Of a stretch of 64,000 bases of DNA, positions 1 through 7,586 are shown one piece after another (within the stretch, counting starts at the first letter, position 1; each line of letters opens with the position of its first letter). Made by a program: the position numbers and the translations under genes. Location: contig NZ_CP052766.1 in assembly GCF_002499975.2 (NCBI RefSeq), positions 248,001-312,000 on the forward strand, in the 5' to 3' direction. This DNA comes from Alteromonas pelagimontana (lineage in GTDB: Bacteria > Pseudomonadota > Gammaproteobacteria > Enterobacterales > Alteromonadaceae). Under the pieces are notes generated by a model that saw nothing but the letters and a program-made list of their open reading frames with translations, was not told the origin of the DNA and ran no database searches.

Positions 1-447
1 AACATGGAAATGGTTTCACCCGTTCCCCAACTGAATCTTTACGATCAGAAGTGGCCCATCTGGACATATCAGGAACAATTACCGCCAGCTAAGTTTGTCT
101 GGGAAGATCACGACAGACGGGGCGAAGCCATTAACTCGGTGGTTTCCGGCGGCTGCATTATTTCTGGTTCAACGTTGCGGCGCAGCTTGTGCTTTTCCAA
201 CGTCCGGGTACATTCCTATGGCACAATTGAAGAAGCCGTCATTTTACCGGATGTGGAAATTATGCGTCATTGTAAACTCCGCAAGGTAATTATTGACCGC
301 GGATGCACCGTCCCCGAAGGCATGGTAATCGGTCACAATCATGATGACGACCGCGCCAGAGGATTCAGGGTATCTGATAAAGGTGTAGTGCTGGTTACCC
401 GAGAGATGTTAGGGCAGCCAGTGGGAGGACTAAGTACTACGGGTTAA
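1..447 (+). CDS. glgC: Glucose-1-phosphate adenylyltransferase, C-terminal part (gene starts before the window)
   Basis: The reading frame is open from the first base and ends at 447, so only the last ~149 residues are present. They match the C-terminal left-handed beta-helix of ADP-glucose pyrophosphorylase: the linker with [20 protein letters not shown], then [20 protein letters not shown], hexapeptide-like turns and the terminal [17 protein letters not shown] segment. The enzyme makes ADP-glucose from glucose-1-phosphate and ATP for glycogen synthesis in the cytoplasm, and this domain carries allosteric and tetramer contacts. The catalytic N-terminal domain is outside the window. The neighbour on its right is convergent, its stop overlapping by 4 nt. 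Confidence 0.93.
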   Translation, partial: NMEMVSPVPQLNLYDQKWPIWTYQEQLPPAKFVWEDHDRRGEAINSVVSGGCIISGSTLRRSLCFSNVRVHSYGTIEEAVILPDVEIMRHCKLRKVIIDRGCTVPEGMVIGHNHDDDRARGFRVSDKGVVLVTREMLGQPVGGLSTTG

Positions 448-1268
448 CATTTTTTACGCTGTTCATATTGCCATTCGCCAAGCGTAGAAGAAATTACACT
501 GGCCACAATATCAGGGTATTCTAAGGGAAACATATGACCGCCCTGCACCTCTTGATGCGTAAGTTTATTTGCTCGAATAAATGAATTACGCTGCGGGGGA
601 ACACAAACAGCAGTGTCTTGTCCGGTGACTAATAAGGCAGGACACTGCAATTTACCCGCATAGCGTTTCAGATTATGCGGCACATGCCGAAAAATAGCGG
701 TTTCCACATCAACATTGAAACCAAGTTCCCAGTGTCCATTCCTTTCTTTCATCACACCCTGAACGTAGTCTTCCACACATCGTCTGTCCATGTTCTTAAA
801 CAATCCTTTGGCCTGGAAGTATGCGACTAAGTCTGTATCCTTCTGCCACTTTCTGCGACGGTTTTGACTCAGCGCCGCGGGCGTTATCTTGTCGATTAAC
901 GGTGTGTGTTTTAGTAGTTTTAGTAGCCAGCTGTATGCTCCTGTAACAAGGGGCGGATCGAGCATAATTACCCCTTTAAACAATGATGGCGCTTCACACG
1001 CAGCCATGAAAGAAATGACTGCACCAAATGAATGTCCCACAGCAAAAACCGGTTCACTATCGTCGGCGTGGTTCGCCACATAATCAATAAGCTCGGTAAC
1101 CTGATGTTGCCAGTTCGCAGCAACAGGAAAACGGGAAGAATGACCAAATTGCGGCACACTCAGTATCTTCCACTCTTTGGGAAGTTGTTGAAACAGGGTT
1201 TGGTAACTGGCTGCCGGAAAGCCGTTTGCATGAGCAAAATGTAGAGTCAGCGGTTGTTCATGATTCAT
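444..1268 (-). CDS. Alpha/beta hydrolase family protein
   Basis: Starting at the ATG of [18 protein letters not shown] gives 274 residues. The oxyanion segment HFAHANGFP is followed by a nucleophile elbow GHSFGA (Ser at about residue 80), a late acidic residue in [10 protein letters not shown] and the catalytic His in [11 protein letters not shown], so the Ser-Asp-His triad is complete. The middle (residues ~105-170) is a helical cap. No signal peptide in this form; substrate not predictable. The frame stays open upstream to 1412, but those extra residues look unlike the family; another ATG at 1292 is possible. Neither start has a strong ribosome binding site. Its 3' end overlaps the glgC stop by 4 nt. 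Confidence 0.82.
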   Translation of the reverse strand: MNHEQPLTLHFAHANGFPAASYQTLFQQLPKEWKILSVPQFGHSSRFPVAANWQHQVTELIDYVANHADDSEPVFAVGHSFGAVISFMAACEAPSLFKGVIMLDPPLVTGAYSWLLKLLKHTPLIDKITPAALSQNRRRKWQKDTDLVAYFQAKGLFKNMDRRCVEDYVQGVMKERNGHWELGFNVDVETAIFRHVPHNLKRYAGKLQCPALLVTGQDTAVCVPPQRNSFIRANKLTHQEVQGGHMFPLEYPDIVASVISSTLGEWQYEQRKKC

Positions 1269-1529
1269 TGGTAGTGGGCAAATCCTGAGCATGGTTAACA
1301 AGAGTTGAGCGTAAAACGTGTATCGTAATTTTAATGCTGCTATTTCCCGTCCCAAAATTCCAGTCAAGGAGCAGAGGAGTGTCTGCCAAACGCTAGACAC
1401 GTCTGAGGCCAATAAGTCATCAGTTTGGCGAAGATCTCAGCAGGATTAATAAAATATCAATGTTGGCGCGCCAGAATAAGTAAGGTAGGATACCTTTTAC
1501 CAACTCATCTGACCAGAAGAAAAACGACA

Positions 1530-2345
1530 ATGACCGTTGATGAACTTTTAACTCTCCCTCAGGCCGAACAGGTAACTGATGCGCAATGGCGAGTGAATGA
1601 TCTTGTCCTTCCTAAAAGCTGGACTCAGGGACGCACCATTTTCGGCGGAATTTCAGCAGGTATGGTGTACAGCGCTATTCGTCAACAGGTAGATGAAGAT
1701 CGGCTACTGCGCTCCTTAACGACTAATTTCATCGGTCCCCTATTACCCGAAGTCAGTTTTTCAATAACGGTAACTCTGCTCCGCCAAGGCAAAAATGTCA
1801 CTCAGATAACGGGTGAAGCCATCCAGAACGGCAAAGTCTGCGTCTTTTGCCAAGCCTGTTTTGGGCAGGTTCGCCAATCAAAAATCAAGGTTTCTAATAC
1901 CGATACTCATCAAATGCCGCTACCAGAAAAAGCCCGCTTTATTCCCCAAATTCCTAAGGTTACCCCTAAATTTTTGCAGCATTTTGATCTTTGTATTCAG
2001 TCGGGTGGCATTCCCTTTACCGGCAAAAAAGACACTCACTATCACGGTTTTATGCGCTTCACCAAACCGCCTGCCGCCATCACGGATGCCCACGTCATTA
2101 CCATGATTGATGCCTGGCCTCCCGCTATACTGCAACTACTACGTTGGCCTGCGCCAGCCAGCACGGTTAGCTGGAATTTGGAATTCATTTATCCTCACCG
2201 AGTATTTGAAGGAACTGACTGGTTTGCCTACCAGGCCCATACTCGACAAGCAGCAGATGGATATGGTCACACAGAGGCGACCATTTGGGATAAAAATAAT
2301 GAAGTAATTGCGCTAAGTCGACAAACCGTGGCGGTATTTGATTAG
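1530..2345 (+). CDS. Acyl-CoA thioesterase, double-hotdog family
   Basis: 271 residues from the ATG of MTVDELLTLP, chosen because AGAAGA lies about 10 nt upstream and the residues before it are not family-like, although the frame is open from 1425. Two hotdog modules are suggested: an N-terminal one with WTQGRTIFGGISAGMVYSAI, the typical helix with GG, and a C-terminal one with ITMIDAWPPAILQLLRWPAP. The closest described group is the TesB-like/4HBT_3 thioesterases, which hydrolyse acyl-CoA thioesters in the cytoplasm. Chain-length preference cannot be read. Convergent with the HDOD gene to the right (19-nt gap); no terminator hairpin is obvious between them. Confidence 0.78.
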   Translation: MTVDELLTLPQAEQVTDAQWRVNDLVLPKSWTQGRTIFGGISAGMVYSAIRQQVDEDRLLRSLTTNFIGPLLPEVSFSITVTLLRQGKNVTQITGEAIQNGKVCVFCQACFGQVRQSKIKVSNTDTHQMPLPEKARFIPQIPKVTPKFLQHFDLCIQSGGIPFTGKKDTHYHGFMRFTKPPAAITDAHVITMIDAWPPAILQLLRWPAPASTVSWNLEFIYPHRVFEGTDWFAYQAHTRQAADGYGHTEATIWDKNNEVIALSRQTVAVFD

Positions 2346-2364
2346 CGTGAGTAGAATCTTGGTA

Positions 2365-3210
2365 TTAATACAACATAAAGGCGCTGGGATTAAACAGAGA
2401 GATCACGCTGATGCATTGCAAATTAGTGATATCCAGCGCATCTTCCAAATCGTCGCGTTCCAATGATAGCGACTCATGTAAATGTGGTTTGAGATTATTA
2501 TAGCCTGGATAAACTTCCGGATTTACATTGTCCAGTGCCAATACGTAACTTAGTTGTAATATCTGTGATTCAACCTCTTGCGCGGGTTCGTGGGTATTGT
2601 GTATGTTCGCAATGGGTGCAGCAATGCACTCCGGAATCTGCCATTTTCTTATCATCGCTGCAGAAAGGTCTGCATAGGTAAAACCTACTATAGCCTTTTG
2701 CAGATCGGCGGGGCTGACCCGGGTATTGAATGCCTGGCAACGCTTCGCTTTTTCCGGTGCCACCGAAACCATAATTAATTCGCCCACATTATGAAGCAGT
2801 CCAGCCACAAAAAGCCGTTCAGGTTCGCGAACACGCATCTGTTCGGCAAAATACTTTGCAAGAAGGCCACAACTTACACTTTGTTCCCAAAACTTATCAA
2901 GATCAATCACCTTCCCTTCCACTTCACTAAATGCATGAGTGACACCGTAGGCAAGCGCAAGATCGTAGGCTGATCGGGTACCGATAACCTGTAGCGCTTT
3001 ACTGATAGTTTCGATTCTGTTGGGAAATCGATAAAGCGCGCTGTTTGCGACTTTTAATATCTGTGCAGCAAGCGCGGGATCGAAAGCAATAATTTCGGCT
3101 ATGTCATCCATGCTTGCTGCATTGTCATCCAGACATTCTTTTAAGCGTGTGACCGCCTCGGGTAATACAAATAGTTCACATGCCTTTTCGGCTAGCTCTT
3201 GCACGTTCAT
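2365..3210 (-). CDS. HDOD domain signalling protein
   Basis: 281 residues. The start at MNVQELAEKA is supported by a good AGGAG ribosome binding site; the frame is open for another 86 codons upstream without family resemblance. The HDOD domain fills residues ~15-215: LPEAVTRLKECLDD, IAEIIAFDPALAAQILKVANSA, FPNRIETISKALQVIGT, and LFVAGLLHNVGELI, which keeps the HN variant of the HD motif. There is no attached GGDEF or kinase domain. HDOD proteins usually transmit signals (c-di-GMP, stress, chemotaxis) without a proven enzymatic activity. The window holds several c-di-GMP proteins, but no direct partner is adjacent. Confidence 0.86.
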   Translation of the reverse strand: MNVQELAEKACELFVLPEAVTRLKECLDDNAASMDDIAEIIAFDPALAAQILKVANSALYRFPNRIETISKALQVIGTRSAYDLALAYGVTHAFSEVEGKVIDLDKFWEQSVSCGLLAKYFAEQMRVREPERLFVAGLLHNVGELIMVSVAPEKAKRCQAFNTRVSPADLQKAIVGFTYADLSAAMIRKWQIPECIAAPIANIHNTHEPAQEVESQILQLSYVLALDNVNPEVYPGYNNLKPHLHESLSLERDDLEDALDITNLQCISVISLFNPSAFMLY

Positions 3211-3653
3211 TATCAAAACTCCTGAAGTAATCCTACCCCTCAACGGATCACATACGCCTCCTCCCTGCGTTGAACTTCGTCCCTGATTTAGATATAGGCT
3301 ATTTGTCAGACAACTGCCAGTTAATAACGCGCATTTTCCTGAAAAAGCTCGCGCGGTCAAGGTTATATGATAGTGCAGTCTACTTCCCTGTCGATAACGC
3401 GCTCTTAGCTTTCTTAATGCACACTTCGTTAATTTGCTATTGACGTCCAAGAATTTGTGAGAAAGCAAATAATTGCCACCACATCTATCGTCGCATAAAT
3501 AAAGATATCACGGCGAAGAATGGGTCGAATAAGATAGAACTACTGCACTTTTGCCCATTCATGTAGAATAGCGCCGCTATTTTCATTCTGCCTTGTATCA
3601 CTAATTTACTCGCAGTTGCAAACATTCATGAAAGGTCAACGCATTCAACTATT
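3211..3653. other. Intergenic region, 443 bp
   Basis: Divergent region between the HDOD gene and the glycosyltransferase gene. It must hold both promoters. I saw no RNA gene, repeat or convincing small reading frame; the open frame running back from the HDOD gene does not look coding. Confidence 0.5.
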
Positions 3654-4886
3654 ATGTCTGACACAAAAAACCTGGTCATTATAGGGGCTGTCTGGCCAGA
3701 GCCAAATTCATCCGCTGCAGGGCAGAACATGCAAGGTTTACTAGGCGCGTTTGTGGAGCAAGGCTGGCGCGTAACTTTCTTGTGTGCCGCCAACGAAAGC
3801 ATTCACACCACTCCAACAGATGCTGATATTACGTTTCTTTCAGTGAATCTTAATTGTTCTTCGTTTGATGTAACTATCGCTTCTTTACAACCGAATGTAG
3901 TGATTTTTGACCGCTTTATGACCGAAGAGCAGTTTTCCTGGCGGGTGCGCGAAAATTGTCCTGACGCCATGCTGGTACTTAATACTGAAGATTTACATAG
4001 TCTGCGCCAGGCTCGATATGAAGCAGTAAAAGCCGGAAAACCTGCTTGTCATGCATCACTTAATACGCCCCTTGCACAACGTGAGATAGCGGCAGTACTA
4101 CGCAGCGATTTGAGTTTAATTATCTCCCCCATTGAGTATGATTTGCTGATTAATCATTATCAGGTGCCCTCGCATCAATTGTTACAGCTGCCTTTACTAA
4201 TGGATATTCCGCAGCGGGAGGTTCCTGATTTTGCAGCTCGTAAAGGATTTATGACTATAGGTAACTTTCGCCACGGCCCCAACTGGGATGCTGTACTGCA
4301 GCTAAAGCAGCACATTTGGCCGCTGATCCGCAAAATGCTGCCTGAAGCGACGCTTTCTATCTTTGGTGCCTATCCACCCAAAAAAGCCACGGCGCTGCAC
4401 GATGAAAAAAGCGGATTCCTGGTCAAAGGCTGGACAGATAGTGCTGCAGAAGCCATTTCCAACGCCCGAATTATGCTTGCGCCGTTACGATACGGCGCGG
4501 GGGTAAAAGGTAAGCTTATTCAGGCGATGGCGTTAGGCACGCCCAGCGTTACCACATCCATTGGAGCCGAAGGAATTGGTACCGCTGAACAGTGGCCGGG
4601 GCTGATAATAGATAGCGATACTACTCGGTTTGCGCAGGCGGCGTTAACGTTATATACCGATGAAAGTCATTGGCAAGCTTGCCAACAGCGTGGCTTTTCT
4701 TTAATCCACAAACAGTTCAATTTAACGTCAAATCAGCATCATCTAGTCGCCGCAGTGGAATGCGTATATTCACAGCTCTCTGCTCATCGCGGTTCGCTCT
4801 TTTTGCAAGCCATGCTTTGGCATCACACATTACGAAGCTGTCAGTACATGTCACAATGGATTGAAGAAAAGAATAAAAATAGCTGA
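3654..4886 (+). CDS. Glycosyltransferase, GT4-like (GT-B fold)
   Basis: 410 residues, cytoplasmic or membrane-peripheral. The N-terminal Rossmann half starts MSDTKNLVIIGAVWPEPNSS with a helix AGQNMQGLLGAFVEQGWRVTFL. The C-terminal half carries GNFRHGPNWDAVLQL and the donor-site block LAPLRYGAGVKGKLIQAMALGTPSV followed by SIGAEGI, typical of group-1 transferases. Acceptor and donor sugar cannot be read. It stands alone: no sugar-nucleotide, flippase or polymerase gene is adjacent, so a role in a polysaccharide or glycolipid is only inference. Confidence 0.85.
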   Translation: MSDTKNLVIIGAVWPEPNSSAAGQNMQGLLGAFVEQGWRVTFLCAANESIHTTPTDADITFLSVNLNCSSFDVTIASLQPNVVIFDRFMTEEQFSWRVRENCPDAMLVLNTEDLHSLRQARYEAVKAGKPACHASLNTPLAQREIAAVLRSDLSLIISPIEYDLLINHYQVPSHQLLQLPLLMDIPQREVPDFAARKGFMTIGNFRHGPNWDAVLQLKQHIWPLIRKMLPEATLSIFGAYPPKKATALHDEKSGFLVKGWTDSAAEAISNARIMLAPLRYGAGVKGKLIQAMALGTPSVTTSIGAEGIGTAEQWPGLIIDSDTTRFAQAALTLYTDESHWQACQQRGFSLIHKQFNLTSNQHHLVAAVECVYSQLSAHRGSLFLQAMLWHHTLRSCQYMSQWIEEKNKNS

Positions 4887-4973
4887 ACAAAATATCTGGT
4901 TTTTACAATTTTGACTGCCTGTATTGCCTACAAAGTTGCTTGCCTTGTCGCAGGAGTCAATCTTTTATACGAT

Positions 4974-5402
4974 TTAACACTGAACCGCCGCAAGCGCGTG
5001 AAGCCGTGCAATAACCTTTCTTATCCCATAGGCGCGGGATTGGCTTAGGTGTTGCTGCAGGCCCAGACGCGTTAAATAGTCGTCAAATTTAAAGGTAGCT
5101 ACCTCTTCTTCTGACATCGTATTTGCCTTTTCCAACAATACACTCAGGACGCCCCGGATTATTTTTGACGGCGAATAGGCGCAGTAGAGTTGTTTGCCTT
5201 CACAACACTTGCTATCAATCCACACTTCACTGTCACATCCTGGAACCAGGTTTTCTGGTTGCCTTTTTGACTCAGCAAGAACCGGCAGCTGTTTGCCCGC
5301 CAACATGAGTGCGCGTGTAACGCCGTCCCACCCCGTCGCCTGCAAAAGAGTGCGCGCAACAGGCAATACGTCTTCAGCAGCCGAATATTTATCAGTCATC
5401 AT
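4974..5402 (-). CDS. SufE/CsdE-family sulfur acceptor protein
   Basis: 142 residues. SufE-family proteins take persulfide sulfur from a cysteine desulfurase (SufS/CsdA) and pass it to Fe-S scaffolds or other acceptors. The catalytic loop NLVPGCDSEVW aligns with the family GCxSxVW, placing the sulfur-accepting Cys at residue 56. The rest fits too: SPSKIIRGVLSVLLEKANTM and LTRLGLQQHLSQSRAYGIRKVIARL. No desulfurase gene lies nearby, so SufE versus CsdE is unresolved; the isolated position favours CsdE-like. The start is 3 nt after the DUF2750 stop, suggesting translational coupling. Confidence 0.88.
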   Translation of the reverse strand: MMTDKYSAAEDVLPVARTLLQATGWDGVTRALMLAGKQLPVLAESKRQPENLVPGCDSEVWIDSKCCEGKQLYCAYSPSKIIRGVLSVLLEKANTMSEEEVATFKFDDYLTRLGLQQHLSQSRAYGIRKVIARLHALAAVQC

Positions 5403-5405
5403 GGA

Positions 5406-5813
5406 TTACCACGGCGCACCCGCTTCACGCAGGCTGTCTCGAAGTTCGTTTGCCGTTAACACCATACCTGGCTGATCGCTGCCTGCAGGCGCAATGACCA
5501 GCGTTGTCTCATTATTTTGCAGCCCCGGTAGCCAGGTGGTTAAAAAGCTTTCTAAAGATACCGCCTGTGCGGTGGCGGGTTGCATATCGGCCCGTTCCCA
5601 CAGTGTAACCGTGTCTTTGTGCAGCCATACAGGCAGGCTGATGGTGTCAGTGGATTCAAGCATCACATAGCCGCTTTCTCCGATGAGGACCCAGACTTCC
5701 TTTGCTTTGACGGTATACTGAAGAAACAGCTCAAGTCTTTCTTCTGCATCTAACTGTTTAATTTGGTTAAGGACAGGTTCGGGTAACGAGTTCAAAAGCG
5801 TATCAGGAAACAC
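5406..5813 (-). CDS. DUF2750 family protein
   Basis: 135 residues, soluble, no signal peptide. The pattern KAKEVWVLIGESGYVML followed by LPVWLHKDTVTLWE and a C-terminal basic/acidic helix is that of the DUF2750 family, small cytoplasmic proteins of unknown function common in gammaproteobacteria. It is the first gene of a two-gene minus-strand unit with the SufE-like gene (3-nt gap). That pairing is the only hint at function; no catalytic residues are evident. Confidence 0.72.
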   Translation of the reverse strand: MFPDTLLNSLPEPVLNQIKQLDAEERLELFLQYTVKAKEVWVLIGESGYVMLESTDTISLPVWLHKDTVTLWERADMQPATAQAVSLESFLTTWLPGLQNNETTLVIAPAGSDQPGMVLTANELRDSLREAGAPW

Positions 5814-5916
5814 GATGGCTCCGGTGGAACGAGGTTCTGCGCGAAGTATAAAACGACTATTACCGTCTTACCAGCGTCACTAGCAAATGAGACTTTATGA
5901 AGATAACATCGCACCT

Positions 5917-5965
5917 TATACTAATCCGCATTGATTTAAGTTAACGCGCCTTTTTTGGCGTGTTA
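5917..5965. repeat. Repeat end matching the 48.9 kb element, followed by a hairpin
   Basis: TATACTAATCCGCATTG (5917-5933) matches 16 of 17 bases of the left end of the element at 48943. An imperfect hairpin follows: TAACGCGCC, six T, GGCGTGTTA (5942-5965). It sits upstream of the unknown gene at 6006 and may be the remnant of a dispersed repeat. Confidence 0.5.
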
Positions 5966-6005
5966 GTCTTACGTATAAAAATTTGTCATAGCAGCCGCAC
6001 CTTAA

Positions 6006-6857
6006 ATGGAATCTGAATTTTACATTACATCCAGAAAGCACGAAGCGCTTCTATCGCTAACAGAAGAGCAGTTTCGGGATTTAAAAAGAGCAAGAAAACG
6101 CTTATCTGCATGCTACGCTATCAGCCATAAGTTCAGATTGGTGCTCTCCAATTTTGAAATGGTTAAAGAAACCATGGCGACGCTCGGGCAATTGTATATT
6201 CAACAACAATGCGCTGAAGAGTTAGAGCGTACCAAACCCCGACTTAATGCCTTTGTAAATAATTACGTGCTCAGTGCCAGAATTTTCACCAGTCATCTAA
6301 AACGGCATGTGCAAGGATGTTTACCCCATGATCGCCAGGTGGTAAATATTCTTACTGAAAAAATGGAAAAAGAATACCAGCGATCTTATGCCTACCGCTT
6401 TATAGATAGTCTGTACGATTATGTTTCCTACTTCGGGCTTAGCATTCATTCCATGAGATTGAATTCACGGCTGCGGGAGCTTGCCAATGGCTCTCTGGAA
6501 AGGGAATACCGGTTTAAAGCATACATTGAAAGGGATTTTATAGGCGGGCCTGCGGATTTTCGCGCCTCTGTACTTGAAGAAACTCCAGATCGCATCAACC
6601 TGATGGTGTTATTGGAAAGCGCGAATGTCGGTCTGCAGCGCTTACACGATCTTGCTTTACAGCTTACCAATGACGTAGCCATAGATTCTCAACATCTCAT
6701 TTCAGAGTTTATCAACGTTTTCGTTGGAGAACACGGGCACGAACACAATAATCTGTTTGTGGTACATAAAATTAGTGGGTTCAATGATAAGGTTTACGAC
6801 CGATTTCCGATTTCCATGTACGTCAATAACCATAACATGGAGAAAGAATATGTTTGA
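6006..6857 (+). CDS. Hypothetical protein, 283 aa, predicted mostly helical
   Basis: Not recognised. A soluble-looking protein without signal peptide or membrane segment; the first ~175 residues are rich in Lys, Arg, Glu and Leu and read as long helices (LTEEQFRDLKRARKRLSACY, HDRQVVNILTEKMEKEYQRS). The C-terminal part has EFINVFVGEHGHEHNNLFVV with three His in a short run, possibly metal-binding. The start lacks a clear ribosome binding site. A second unknown gene follows at 6876, probably co-transcribed. Both lie beside, but convergent with, the phytochrome signalling unit. Confidence 0.68.
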   Translation: MESEFYITSRKHEALLSLTEEQFRDLKRARKRLSACYAISHKFRLVLSNFEMVKETMATLGQLYIQQQCAEELERTKPRLNAFVNNYVLSARIFTSHLKRHVQGCLPHDRQVVNILTEKMEKEYQRSYAYRFIDSLYDYVSYFGLSIHSMRLNSRLRELANGSLEREYRFKAYIERDFIGGPADFRASVLEETPDRINLMVLLESANVGLQRLHDLALQLTNDVAIDSQHLISEFINVFVGEHGHEHNNLFVVHKISGFNDKVYDRFPISMYVNNHNMEKEYV

Positions 6858-6875
6858 AAAAGCGAGCTGCCGTAA

Positions 6876-7331
6876 ATGAAGATTGCCCCCAAAGAGCCTG
6901 TATTTCCGATACCGGACAATTTTCAAAGTTTCGATATTATCAGTATCAATTTTCGTCACTTTGCAATTTGGTTGCGGGAACCTTTGTGGGAAGCGTTAGA
7001 AGGGGGCGTCGTCGAGATCCAGTTTCCCTGGAACGACTCAGCGAAGGAAGAAAATAGAGTAAACCGGCTAAATGTTTTACCGTTAAGAGCACTGGAACTT
7101 TTTACATTAGTGCAAAATGAATTGCGGTCTCAGCAGTCGCAAGCTGTCTTTTGCGAAGCTAACAAAGAATACTGCAACGTAGCAATTATCACTCCTGTTC
7201 CACAAATAGTGCTTAAGGTATTACAAAATCTTCATTGTCCGGACAGCTTCGCTGTGCCAAGTTTCAGTATTCTGGAAACTGCGCCTAAAGGCTATTTACA
7301 AAATAAAAGCGAGGTATTATTAGCGTATTAG
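6876..7331 (+). CDS. Hypothetical protein, 151 aa
   Basis: Not recognised. It begins MKIAPKEPVFPIPDNFQSFD, is soluble and has no repeats or known motifs. It lies 18 nt after the stop of the 283-residue unknown gene and reads in the same direction, so they may form an operon. The ribosome binding site is weak. A competing overlapping frame at 6854-7057 is shorter and has a less protein-like composition, so I prefer this one. Confidence 0.58.
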   Translation: MKIAPKEPVFPIPDNFQSFDIISINFRHFAIWLREPLWEALEGGVVEIQFPWNDSAKEENRVNRLNVLPLRALELFTLVQNELRSQQSQAVFCEANKEYCNVAIITPVPQIVLKVLQNLHCPDSFAVPSFSILETAPKGYLQNKSEVLLAY

Positions 7332-7550
7332 CCACTCGCTGATTTCCCAACGCATGTCCGCTCGTTTATATAGAAAATGCAAAATCCGAGAGATCTGTAA
7401 TTGATCTTGTCATAGTGGTACCGATTCACCTAGAAAGCAATCAGCAGTTTGTAAACCAGGCGATGCTATAAAACATTAACCGCTGAGGCATCCCTTTGGG
7501 GGAGAGTAATCTATGATGACTACGAAAGGGTGAAAAATTCTAAGTATTGC

Positions 7551-7586
7551 AAAAGAAGCTCAGGCTATACTGCCTGTGCTTCTTTT
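7551..7586 (-). terminator. Terminator overlapping the 3' end of the GGDEF-EAL gene
   Basis: Arms AAAAGAAGCTCAGGC and GCCTGTGCTTCTTTT flank a short loop. On the minus strand the hairpin lies across the final codons and stop of the GGDEF-EAL gene and ends in a T-run, so the terminator is partly coding. Confidence 0.65.
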
